DNA of 10,937 bases from RGIG5299 sp045542315 (GCA_045542315.1 JAZQKU010000071.1:1-10937), one strand, 5' to 3'. Shown: positions 1 through 5,967, counted from the first letter of the stretch. Made by a program: numbers and translations. The notes: a model not told the origin generated them from the letters alone.

Positions 1-369
1 TGTATCGAAAACGAAATTCTTATGTTTTTAAGAAAAAACGCCTCGCACAAATCCGACGTTTCTATAGACGAGCCGTTAAACACCGATTTCGACGGCAACG
101 AGCTGTTGCTTGCAGACGTCTTGCAAAGCGATGACGGTGACCTCGGTAAAAGCCTTGAGAGCGAGCTTGAATCTGAGCTTCTTCGCAAGGCTCTTTCCTC
201 TCTTTCCGCAAGAGAACGTCAGATAATGGAGCTGCGTTTTGGATTTTTAGGCAAGGAATACACCCAAAAAGAAGTAGCGGATATGCTTGATATCTCACAA
301 TCTTACATTTCACGGCTCGAAAAAAAGATCTTTGCAAAGCTTAAAAAGGAGCTTATGAGAATTTCCTGA
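1..369 (+). CDS. sigE: RNA polymerase sporulation sigma factor SigE, C-terminal part (5' end outside window)
   Basis: The reading frame is open from base 1 and ends at TGA 367–369, so this is the last 122 codons of a gene that begins upstream. The visible part starts CIENEILMFLRKN, then DEPLNTDFDGNELLLADVL, which is the region 2/3 junction typical of SigE/SigK-type sporulation factors. It continues into region 4 with SARERQIMELRFG and the helix-turn-helix around TQKEVADMLDISQSYISRLE, which reads the -35 element. SigE directs early mother-cell transcription in sporulation and in Bacillus is made as a pro-protein cleaved by SpoIIGA; the pro-sequence would lie upstream and cannot be seen. Immediate linkage to sigG matches the conserved spoIIGA–sigE–sigG order and separates this from the related sigK. 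The internal ATG at 22 is not the start. Confidence 0.93.
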   Translation, partial: CIENEILMFLRKNASHKSDVSIDEPLNTDFDGNELLLADVLQSDDGDLGKSLESELESELLRKALSSLSARERQIMELRFGFLGKEYTQKEVADMLDISQSYISRLEKKIFAKLKKELMRIS

Positions 370-377
370 TTTTTCCC

Positions 378-407
378 GTTTTAAACCGTTGCCCTTCGGT
401 AATAATC
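378..407 (+). promoter_or_regulatory. Candidate SigF-type promoter for sigG
   Basis: GGTAATAATC at 398–407 fits the forespore SigF -10 pattern GGnnAnAnT. A weak -35 match, GTTTT at 378–382 (15-base spacer) or TTTTA at 379–383 (14-base spacer), agrees at four of five positions with GYWTA. sigG is transcribed by SigF in Bacillus subtilis, so a promoter is expected here. Transcription would begin near 412–416, inside the leader hairpin described separately. The -10 match is good and the -35 match only fair; assignment to SigF rather than SigG rests on context. Confidence 0.5.
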
Positions 408-439
408 TTCTAAAAGATTATTTCGGAGGGTATTTTTTT
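392..439 (+). promoter_or_regulatory. sigG leader hairpin that pairs with its own ribosome binding site, followed by a U-run
   Basis: CCCTTCG (392–398) can pair with CGGAGGG (424–430), with one G-U wobble. AATAATCTT (401–409) pairs perfectly with AAGATTATT (414–422) around a CTAA loop, and G399 can pair with U423, leaving U400 bulged. The roughly 17-pair stem buries the whole sigG SD (GGAGG, 425–429). TA and seven T bases (431–439) follow directly and run into the TTG start at 438, so the same structure also resembles an intrinsic terminator. In RNA reading through from sigE it should stop transcription, block translation, or both. Confidence 0.75.
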
Positions 440-1208
440 GTATAACAAGGTTCTTCTTACGGGAGTAAATACATCTAAACTTACGGTTTTATCGGAAAAG
501 GAAAAGCGCGAATTGCTTTTGAAAATAAAAAACGGCGACAAAGCGGCACGCGACAAATTTATAAACGGAAATCTGAAGCTTGTGTTAAGCGTTATTCAGA
601 AATTTTCAACTAAGGACAGATCCGCCGACGATCTGTTTCAGGTCGGCTGCATAGGGCTGATAAAATCGGTTGATAACTTTGACGTTTCGCTTGACGTGAG
701 ATTTTCCACCTACGCAGTTCCGATGATAATAGGAGAAATACGCAGGTATCTGCGAGATAACAACGTAATAAGAGTATCCCGTTCCGTGCGCGATCTTGCT
801 TATAAAGCGCTGTCCGCAAAGGAATGCTTTATTAAGGAAAAGGGCAAGGAGCCGACTGTTTCGGAGCTTGCAAAGCTTGTCGGTGCATCAACGGAGGAGG
901 TAACCGAAGCACTCGACGCTATTGCCGACCCCATATCGCTCCACGAGCCCATTGCCTCAAACAGCGAGGAAAATCTGTGCGTTATGGACGCTATCAGGGA
1001 CGAAAGCTCAACCGACAGCAACTGGATAGAGGAGTTAACTCTTAAAGAAACCATTAAAAAGCTTTCCGAAAGAGAAAAGAAAATAATTGCGCTCCGTTTT
1101 TTCGTGGGCAGAACGCAAACAGAGGTTGCAAATGAAATAGGAATTTCGCAGGCTCAGGTGTCAAGGCTTGAAAAAGGAGCGCTCAACAAAATCAAAAAGG
1201 AGCTTTAA
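438..1208 (+). CDS. sigG: RNA polymerase sporulation sigma factor SigG (forespore-specific)
   Basis: The 256-residue product is full length for SigG, the late forespore sigma factor that transcribes spore-protection and germination genes. Region 2 (about residues 43–112) includes NGNLKLVLSVIQKFS, DDLFQVGCIGL and RFSTYAVPMIIGEIRRYLRD. Region 3 begins VIRVSRSVRDLAYKAL. Region 4 near the end carries LSEREKKIIALRFF and the helix-turn-helix EVANEIGISQAQVSRLE. The N-terminus NKVLLTGVNTSKL aligns with the start of Bacillus SigG, which supports the unusual TTG start at 438. CGGAGGG at 424–430 lies eight bases upstream of it, and no ATG or GTG is available nearby. The Asn of INGN (residue 43) corresponds to Bacillus Asn45, reported as a contact for the anti-sigma factor Gin/CsfB. 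Expression is probably limited by the weak start codon and the leader hairpin. The gene follows sigE by 68 bases. Confidence 0.95.
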   Translation: MYNKVLLTGVNTSKLTVLSEKEKRELLLKIKNGDKAARDKFINGNLKLVLSVIQKFSTKDRSADDLFQVGCIGLIKSVDNFDVSLDVRFSTYAVPMIIGEIRRYLRDNNVIRVSRSVRDLAYKALSAKECFIKEKGKEPTVSELAKLVGASTEEVTEALDAIADPISLHEPIASNSEENLCVMDAIRDESSTDSNWIEELTLKETIKKLSEREKKIIALRFFVGRTQTEVANEIGISQAQVSRLEKGALNKIKKEL

Positions 1209-1214
1209 AAAATC

Positions 1215-1243
1215 AAAACCCGATGCTTTCGCATCGGGTTTTT
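1215..1243 (+). terminator. Intrinsic terminator after sigG, probably bidirectional
   Basis: AAAACCCGATGC (1215–1226) and GCATCGGGTTTT (1231–1242) form a perfect 12-base-pair stem around a TTTC loop, ending in five T bases. The A-rich left flank gives a T-run on the other strand, so it can also end the leftward transcript of the 97-residue gene whose stop codon is at 1247. Confidence 0.92.
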
Positions 1244-1246
1244 CCG

Positions 1247-1540
1247 TTAAATTTTTCCGTTTTTTGCTCTTGAAAGCCATACCTCCGCAATATCCATTGC
1301 GGCGTAGAAGTTATTTTTCTCCGACTTTTTAACTATTCTGTCGGTCAGCTTAATATCGGGGTCGGTAAGCTGGAGCATAACGGTTACCTTCTTGGCAAGG
1401 GTTATATCTTTACACTTCGTTTTATCGGTTACCTGAAGCATAATGATATATTTATCGGTGGGATTTCCGTAATAAACGGTATCTCCGCAACGCGCCAAGG
1501 GCATACCTTTGTAGGTAAGTAATTCTTTGGTTTCTTCCAT
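1247..1540 (-). CDS. Conserved-looking small protein of unknown function (97 aa)
   Basis: I do not recognise a named family. The protein is small, soluble and moderately basic, without a signal peptide, membrane helix or metal-binding cysteine cluster. Its N-terminal two thirds look like alternating short beta strands (LLTYKGMPLARCGDTVYYG, then KYIIMLQV and KVTVMLQLTD), followed by a helical C-terminus (NFYAAMDIAEVWLSRA). From memory, similar small proteins with the signature YKG-PL-R-GDT-YYG occur in gut Clostridia, but no function comes to mind. The ATG start is preceded by AAAGGA about eight bases upstream. The gene follows the nucleosidase gene by 59 bases on the same strand, so it may be read from that operon, but a good promoter overlaps the end of the nucleosidase gene. 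It converges with sigG. Confidence 0.8.
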   Translation of the reverse strand: MEETKELLTYKGMPLARCGDTVYYGNPTDKYIIMLQVTDKTKCKDITLAKKVTVMLQLTDPDIKLTDRIVKKSEKNNFYAAMDIAEVWLSRAKNGKI

Positions 1541-1584
1541 AATATTTTATCCTTTCAAAGAGAAATATCAATGTGTATGAATAT

Positions 1585-1613
1585 ATTATATCACACTTTT
1601 TACGATTCGGCAA
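1585..1613 (-). promoter_or_regulatory. Sigma-A promoter for the 97-aa gene
   Basis: On the minus strand TTGCCG (1608–1613) and TATAAT (1585–1590) are separated by exactly 17 bases. The -35 element lies inside the last codons of the nucleosidase gene. The predicted transcript would have a leader of about 40 bases before the ATG at 1540. Confidence 0.6.
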
Positions 1614-2247
1614 TATAATCCGCAAACATTTTATTGATATATTCGTCCATTCCCATCAAAGCACCGTCAAGCTTGTTATCGTATTCGGTTCTGTCGGTAT
1701 TTTCCTCGGTGCTGTCGCAGACCGATTTGAAAAGGAAGCAATCCTTTTTATACTTTCTTGAAACGAAGGCAACAGAATAACCCTCCATATCCACAAGCAC
1801 GCCGTCGGGCACGTCGCTTTCGGCACCGACGAATTCATCGGATGTGTAAAGCTCGCCTACGGGAATGGTCTTATCGCAGCTTAACTCGATAAAAGGCACG
1901 TCGTCGGGATATGCGTATCTCGGATATCCGAGTAATCTGCAGTCAACGTCGCGCTTATAGGCCTTTGAAACGGAAAACAGTACTCCGTGGTAATTTGCTT
2001 TTCCCGTATATCCGCAAACACCGTAATTTACAAGACAGTCAACTCCGTATTTTTCAATGAGATACTGCGAGGCTATTGCGGCGTTCAGGGTGCCGTAGCC
2101 GCAACCGATAAGATACAGATTTTTACATCTGTAAATTTCAAAGGGCTCGCTTTCTGTTTTTTCAAAGGCAATCGCCGAAAGAAGCGACTCCGATTCGCTT
2201 GCCATCGCAACAACGATGCCGACGCGCTTATATTTCTTTAGATCCAT
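1600..2247 (-). CDS. MTA/SAH nucleosidase-family protein (divergent PNP_UDP_1 fold)
   Basis: The 215-residue product resembles 5'-methylthioadenosine/S-adenosylhomocysteine nucleosidase, which releases adenine from those SAM by-products in the cytoplasm. The N-terminus RVGIVVAMASESESL places Glu18 at the catalytic Glu12 position of the E. coli enzyme. VDMEGYSVA (152–160) carries the ribose-binding Met-Glu pair (Glu155), and Asp178 in KSVCDST matches the catalytic Asp197. It is somewhat shorter than the usual 228–232 residues. The glycine-rich NTGxAGG segment is replaced by NYGVCGYTG (74–82), so substrate choice may differ; another adenosine-type nucleosidase is possible. It is third in the operon after cysK, 12 bases downstream, with AAGGAG at 2255–2260 overlapping the cysK stop. 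Placement beside sulfur amino acid genes supports SAM by-product recycling. No luxS or SAH hydrolase gene is in the window. Confidence 0.75.
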   Translation of the reverse strand: MDLKKYKRVGIVVAMASESESLLSAIAFEKTESEPFEIYRCKNLYLIGCGYGTLNAAIASQYLIEKYGVDCLVNYGVCGYTGKANYHGVLFSVSKAYKRDVDCRLLGYPRYAYPDDVPFIELSCDKTIPVGELYTSDEFVGAESDVPDGVLVDMEGYSVAFVSRKYKKDCFLFKSVCDSTEENTDRTEYDNKLDGALMGMDEYINKMFADYIAES

Positions 2248-2259
2248 ATTTTTTCTCCT

Positions 2260-3180
2260 TTAATCAAAAAGTCCGGTTGAAAGATATTTTTCTCCGCCGT
2301 CGGGAAGTATTGCAAGATAAGGAAGGGATTCCTCTTCTCTTTGCATCTTTACAGCGGCGACCAACGCCGCACCGGACGAGATTCCGCAAAGTATTCCTTC
2401 TGTTTTAACAAGAACTTTTACTGCTTCCCTTGCCTCTTCGGCAGTTACGGTTAAAACTCTGTCAACAACCGAGCTGTTGTAATTTTCGGGAATAAAGTTT
2501 GCTCCGATGCCCTGAAGTGCGTGCGGTCCCGCCGTCCCGCTCGTGATAAGCGGACTGTCGCTCGGTTCGACACCGATAACCTTTATATCGGGATAGCTCT
2601 CCTTAAGCCTTTTACCGGTGCCGCAAAGGGTCCCTCCCGTGCCGATTCCCGCAACAATTCCCGCGATTTTCCCTTCGGTATCGCGAATTATCTCCATTGC
2701 GGTAGTTTCCTCATGTGCCCACGGATTTGCGTGATTTTCAAATTGGGACGGAATAAATGAGTTTTCAAATTCCCTTGAAAGCTCCTTTGCCTTTTGAACG
2801 GCGCCCTGCATTCCGTTTTCTGCGGGAGTTAAAACAAGCTCGGCCCCGTATGCTTTAAGTAAATCACAACGCTCCTTGCTCATTGAAGAAGGCATGGTAA
2901 GTATAAGACGGTAGCCCTTGACTGCCGCTGTCATCGCAAGGCCGATGCCTGTATTTCCGCTTGTTGGTTCTATTATAACGCTTCCCTTTTTGAGCAAGCC
3001 TTTTTCTTCGGCATCTGATATCATTGCAAGACCGACTCTGTCTTTAACACTTCCCGCGGGATTAAATCGCTCGGCTTTAACAAGAATCGGGACGGTAACC
3101 CTGTAGTACCTTGAAAAATTTTCAATTCTGATGATCGGCGTATTTCCTATAAGTTCCGTTATATTTCCGTATATCTTCAT
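2260..3180 (-). CDS. cysK: Cysteine synthase (O-acetylserine sulfhydrylase)
   Basis: This 306-residue PLP enzyme has the normal length for CysK, which joins O-acetylserine and sulfide to give cysteine and acetate in the cytoplasm. NPAGSVKDR places the PLP-binding lysine at residue 46. The substrate loop TSGNTG is at 73–78, QFEN at 146–149, and the phosphate-binding GTGGT at 180–184. GISSGAA and LPDGGEKYLST near the C-terminus complete the family pattern. There is no C-terminal CBS pair, so it is not a eukaryote-type cystathionine beta-synthase. The start ATG overlaps the stop of the upstream reductase-like gene by one base (TAATG) and has GGGAG upstream, which indicates translational coupling. 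A cysteine synthase acting on O-phosphoserine or a CysM paralogue cannot be excluded from sequence alone. Confidence 0.93.
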   Translation of the reverse strand: MKIYGNITELIGNTPIIRIENFSRYYRVTVPILVKAERFNPAGSVKDRVGLAMISDAEEKGLLKKGSVIIEPTSGNTGIGLAMTAAVKGYRLILTMPSSMSKERCDLLKAYGAELVLTPAENGMQGAVQKAKELSREFENSFIPSQFENHANPWAHEETTAMEIIRDTEGKIAGIVAGIGTGGTLCGTGKRLKESYPDIKVIGVEPSDSPLITSGTAGPHALQGIGANFIPENYNSSVVDRVLTVTAEEAREAVKVLVKTEGILCGISSGAALVAAVKMQREEESLPYLAILPDGGEKYLSTGLFD

Positions 3181-4046
3181 TAGTTTTCTCCCATGGCGTT
3201 TTCAGCCGATTTCAAAAGTAGCTTTTCGCTGATTACGTGCTTTAACTCATCGTGCCAGTCAAGCGGCTTATATCCCGTAAGCTTTACGAATTTTTCGATT
3301 GAAAGCCTGAAATTATCGGGGTAATTCTTCGTGCTTTTAAAATTGCCTTCTTCGTCGGCGTAGGTGTGGACCTCTGCGTCGTAATGCCTGAACACCTCGT
3401 TTGCAAATTCGAACCACGAGGCGTGCCCTACCGATGCAATATTATAAACGCCGTACTCTGCGGTATCCAAAAGCTTGTCTGCCATATTTGCAACGGTATC
3501 TGCCGATATGAAGCTTCCTTTTTTAACGTCGGATATCTTAACCGTTCCTTTGGCAGTAACTAGCCCCTCAAAAGCCTTGAGCATTCCGTTTTCCGAATCA
3601 AACTGCTCTCCGAGACGTAAAATATAGCTTTTTCCGTTAAGAGAAGCGAGCTTTTCAGCCTCTGATAAGGTTTTTCCGAAAACCGTTTCGGGATTGATCT
3701 CGGTTTCTTCGGTAATTAATCCGTCAGCCTTCCCGTAAACCTTATAGCTTGAAAAGAGCATACACGCCGCGCCGACAGACGCTGCCGCAACCGAAGCAAG
3801 TCCCGCCGCGTATGCGTTTACTTTGAATGCCTTTTCACTATCCTTTTCGCACTCCGCCTCGTCTGTGACGGTGGGAAAGAAAAGAACGGCATCGGGCTTT
3901 AAAACCTCAATTTCCGAAAAGACATCTTCCTTTGAAGTTAAGTCCATATATTCAAGCGACGGAGCAAAAACCTCGTATTTTAAATTGAAATGCTTTGCCA
4001 CCGTTTTTCCGATGTGGCCGGTTGCTCCCAAAATCAAAAGCTTCAT
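3180..4046 (-). CDS. RmlD/MAT2B-like SDR-fold protein with a degenerate catalytic motif
   Basis: The 288-residue product is an extended short-chain dehydrogenase/reductase of the RmlD (dTDP-4-dehydrorhamnose reductase) type. GATGHIG (7–13) is the dinucleotide-binding loop, TVTDEAECEKD (59–69) and KVNAYAA (75–81) match family segments, and the C-terminal NYPDNFRLSIEKFVKLTGY matches the substrate-domain end. The usual active-site Tyr-x-x-x-Lys appears as Phe123-Gly-Lys-Thr-Leu127, so both catalytic residues are changed. NAD(P) binding looks intact, but normal reductase chemistry is doubtful. The human relative MAT2B is a regulatory subunit of methionine adenosyltransferase, and this gene leads an operon with cysteine synthase and a nucleosidase, so a regulatory role in SAM or sulfur metabolism is possible but unproven. 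No rhamnose genes are nearby. The start has AAGAGGT five bases upstream and a consensus promoter. Confidence 0.82.
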   Translation of the reverse strand: MKLLILGATGHIGKTVAKHFNLKYEVFAPSLEYMDLTSKEDVFSEIEVLKPDAVLFFPTVTDEAECEKDSEKAFKVNAYAAGLASVAAASVGAACMLFSSYKVYGKADGLITEETEINPETVFGKTLSEAEKLASLNGKSYILRLGEQFDSENGMLKAFEGLVTAKGTVKISDVKKGSFISADTVANMADKLLDTAEYGVYNIASVGHASWFEFANEVFRHYDAEVHTYADEEGNFKSTKNYPDNFRLSIEKFVKLTGYKPLDWHDELKHVISEKLLLKSAENAMGEN

Positions 4047-4074
4047 AATCTACCTCTTAAAAGTTATTATAATA

Positions 4075-4102
4075 ATTATACATTTTTTTGGTTTTATGTC
4101 AA
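4075..4102 (-). promoter_or_regulatory. Sigma-A promoter of the reductase-like–cysK–nucleosidase operon
   Basis: On the minus strand TTGACA (4097–4102) and TATAAT (4075–4080) both match the consensus perfectly, with a 16-base spacer. The leader before the ATG at 4046 is only about 20–25 bases, too short for a T-box or SAM riboswitch. Its -35 lies 18 bases from the -35 of the divergent DUF2156 promoter. Confidence 0.85.
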
Positions 4103-4120
4103 TAGATTTGAAATCAAAGA

Positions 4121-4149
4121 TTGATTTTCCTTAATCGGAGTGTTATAAT
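4121..4149 (+). promoter_or_regulatory. Sigma-A promoter of the DUF2156 gene
   Basis: TTGATT (4121–4126) and TATAAT (4144–4149) are spaced by 17 bases. The start codon at 4180 is preceded by GGGTGA (4168–4173). The promoter is divergent from that of the cysK operon, so a protein bound between the two -35 elements could affect both. Confidence 0.8.
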
Positions 4150-4179
4150 ATTTCAGATAAAACCAAAGGGTGACCGTAA

Positions 4180-5055
4180 ATGGATTTCAAAAAGCTCTCG
4201 TCAGACGATCTTTCTTTAATACGCGGTTATTTTGAATCGGCAAACCTGCGCTCCTGCGACTATTCTGTCGGCGGAGTGTTTTTATGGCGCGATTTCTTCA
4301 ACACACACTACTCCGTTTTCAATAATACCCTCGTTTTCCGATACAACTATTTCGGCGGCATAGAAGCATATTCGGCGCCGATAGGAGAAGATCCGCGCGG
4401 GGCTTATTTAAAAATTGCGGAATACGAGAAAAATGCAATCAACTTCTGCGGCGCACCGATCTCCGAAAGAGAAATTATAAAGAGCACCTTTGAAGGCTGT
4501 GAGGTAACCGTCACCCCAACAAGAGACTGGTACGATTATCTTTATGACCCGAAGGATTTTATTACATTCCAAGGAAAAAAATTTTCGGCAAAGAGAAATC
4601 ATATAAACAAATTCCGTTCACTTTACTCCGATTGGCAGGTAAATGAAATAACCGTTTCCGATACCGATGCATTAAAGCAGTTTTGCAACGAGCTTCCGGA
4701 GAACGAGGAGAGCGCTCTTGCGAGTGCCGAAAAGCATGCACTCGACGAATGCTTCAACAATTACGCCGTTTATAATTTCAAGGGAGTTATGCTTACGGTA
4801 AACGGAAAAATCGCCGCCTTTTCTATAGGTGACGTTATAGGCGATACGCTTTTCGTTCACTTTGAAAAGGCTGACACGAAAATACACGGGAGTTACCCTG
4901 TAATCGCAAATGAATTTGCCCGAATCTTTGCTACCGATGTTTCTTACATAAACCGTGAGGAGGATATGGGTATCGAAGGACTCAGGAAATCGAAGCTTTC
5001 ATATTATCCCGTGGCGTTTTCGGAAAAAGCCGACATTAAGGTAAAGCTGAAATAA
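4180..5055 (+). CDS. DUF2156 (phosphatidylglycerol lysyltransferase C-terminal-like) domain protein
   Basis: The 291-residue soluble protein has the sequence character of DUF2156 proteins, which have two GNAT-like acyltransferase folds related to the C-terminal domain of MprF. Recognisable segments are the N-terminal pattern with SVGGVFLWRDFF (29–40), the central QGKKFSAKRNHINKF (131–145), and YINREEDMGIEGLRKSK (256–272), which is characteristic of the family's acceptor/donor region. There is no signal peptide and no membrane segment, so unlike MprF it lacks a flippase half and is probably cytoplasmic. Related enzymes transfer amino acids from aminoacyl-tRNA to lipids or peptides, but the substrate of the stand-alone clostridial forms is not known to me. 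It is a single-gene unit with its own promoter and terminator, divergent from the cysK operon. Confidence 0.85.
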   Translation: MDFKKLSSDDLSLIRGYFESANLRSCDYSVGGVFLWRDFFNTHYSVFNNTLVFRYNYFGGIEAYSAPIGEDPRGAYLKIAEYEKNAINFCGAPISEREIIKSTFEGCEVTVTPTRDWYDYLYDPKDFITFQGKKFSAKRNHINKFRSLYSDWQVNEITVSDTDALKQFCNELPENEESALASAEKHALDECFNNYAVYNFKGVMLTVNGKIAAFSIGDVIGDTLFVHFEKADTKIHGSYPVIANEFARIFATDVSYINREEDMGIEGLRKSKLSYYPVAFSEKADIKVKLK

Positions 5056-5080
5056 AAATCCGCTCTTTCGAGCGGATTTT
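5055..5080 (+). terminator. Bidirectional terminator between the DUF2156 and deoR-type genes
   Basis: AAAATCCGCTC (5055–5065) and GAGCGGATTTT (5070–5080) pair perfectly around a TTTC loop. The arm overlaps the last base of the DUF2156 stop codon and ends one base before the stop of the convergent regulator, so it can serve both transcripts. Confidence 0.88.
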
Positions 5081-5081
5081 A

Positions 5082-5840
5082 TTATGCTAAAACTACCTTT
5101 ACGTTTTTCGCCTTGATCTTTTTGATCTCAGCATCGTTTGCCTTGGTGTCGGTTATAAGCATATCTACCTTTTCAATGTCACCCATATTGATAAATCTCG
5201 TTACGCCTACCTTGGTGTGGTCGGCAACAACGATAACGCTTTTACTCTTATTGATTATAGCACGGTTGATGTCGGTTTCATAGGGCTGATCGTTGGTAAT
5301 TCCCGTGTCGGCGTTTATACCGTCAACCGCAAGGAAGAGCTTATCGATATTATAATCGTTTAACTGACGGATTGCCTGAATTCCGTAGGTTGCACCGGTA
5401 TCGGGGTTGAAGTTTCCGCCGATAACAACAGTCTTTACATTAGGATATTTTTTAAGCTCGTATGCAATATAAATTGAGTTTGTTACGGCAATTACGTTAA
5501 GCTGTGAGGGAAGATATTTTGCTATCTGGAGAGTTGTGGTGCCGGTGTAAAGCATTACAGACTCATTGGGATTGATTATGGAAGCAGCATATTTGCCTAT
5601 TTTTTCCTTTTCGTCTATCTGCTTAACGGAATGTGCATCAAATGCTGAAGAAAGACGCTCGTCTCTCAAAACAGCCTTTCCGAAAAGTCTTTTGATTACG
5701 CCCTTTCTTTCAAGAAAGATAAGGTCGTTTCTTACCGTAACGCTGGAAACTCCGAATTTTTGCTTGATAACGTTGACCTCGATTTCACCGTTTTCGCGGA
5801 TCATCTCTTCAATTATATCTCTGCGCTCTGCCGTAGTCAT
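5082..5840 (-). CDS. DeoR/GlpR-family transcriptional regulator
   Basis: This is a 252-residue DNA-binding repressor of the DeoR family, whose members usually respond to phosphorylated sugars. The N-terminal winged helix (about 3–58) contains AERRDIIEEMI and the recognition part SSVTVRNDLIFLERKG (32–47). The DeoR sensor domain follows, with the phosphate-binding GTTT at 100–103, LAVDGINADTG from about 170, and VADHTKVG. The chosen start is ATG at 5838–5840, because AAGGTG (5847–5852) lies six bases upstream of it. An in-frame GTG at 5847–5849 would add three residues, but it sits inside that SD. The gene stands alone with no sugar kinase, transporter or isomerase gene beside it, so its effector cannot be inferred. 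Direct repeats upstream of its promoter may be operators. Confidence 0.9.
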   Translation of the reverse strand: MTTAERRDIIEEMIRENGEIEVNVIKQKFGVSSVTVRNDLIFLERKGVIKRLFGKAVLRDERLSSAFDAHSVKQIDEKEKIGKYAASIINPNESVMLYTGTTTLQIAKYLPSQLNVIAVTNSIYIAYELKKYPNVKTVVIGGNFNPDTGATYGIQAIRQLNDYNIDKLFLAVDGINADTGITNDQPYETDINRAIINKSKSVIVVADHTKVGVTRFINMGDIEKVDMLITDTKANDAEIKKIKAKNVKVVLA

Positions 5841-5887
5841 TTCATTCACCTTTAAAATATCTTATTTTTTTCTTTATTCATAATTAT

Positions 5888-5916
5888 ATTTTACATCATT
5901 TTAAACTAAAAGTCAA
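5888..5916 (-). promoter_or_regulatory. Sigma-A promoter of the DeoR-type regulator
   Basis: On the minus strand TTGACT (5911–5916) and TAAAAT (5888–5893) are separated by 17 bases. The predicted leader is about 40 bases. This leaves 5917–6018 as a roughly 100-base, very T-rich spacer up to the divergent tRNA promoter. It holds the repeats listed next and no gene that I can support. Confidence 0.75.
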
Positions 5917-5922
5917 TACCGT

Positions 5923-5967
5923 TTCACTTTTCTTTTGTTTTTTTGATTTCAAAATATGTTCACTTTT
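5923..5967. repeat. Direct repeat TTCACTTTT, possible regulator operator
   Basis: TTCACTTTT occurs at 5923–5931 and again at 5959–5967, with starts 36 bases apart. Between them lies the palindrome TTTTGA-TT-TCAAAA (5941–5954). All sit just upstream of the -35 element of the DeoR-type gene. DeoR-family proteins often bind spaced direct repeats, so autoregulation is plausible, but the region is T-rich and chance repeats are likely enough to keep confidence low. Confidence 0.35.

Noticed and set aside
22..24. ATG at 22 as the sigE start
   Set aside because: The conserved SigE sequence continues upstream in frame to base 1, so the gene begins outside the window.
401..422. The nine-base inverted repeat read as a simple protein operator
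   Set aside because: It extends through the flanking CCCTTCG/CGGAGGG pairing into one long RNA-type stem, so an RNA structure explains it better.
5841..5849. GTG at 5847–5849 as the start of the DeoR-type gene
   Set aside because: The GTG lies within the AAGGTG SD that fits the ATG at 5840, and it has no ribosome binding site of its own.
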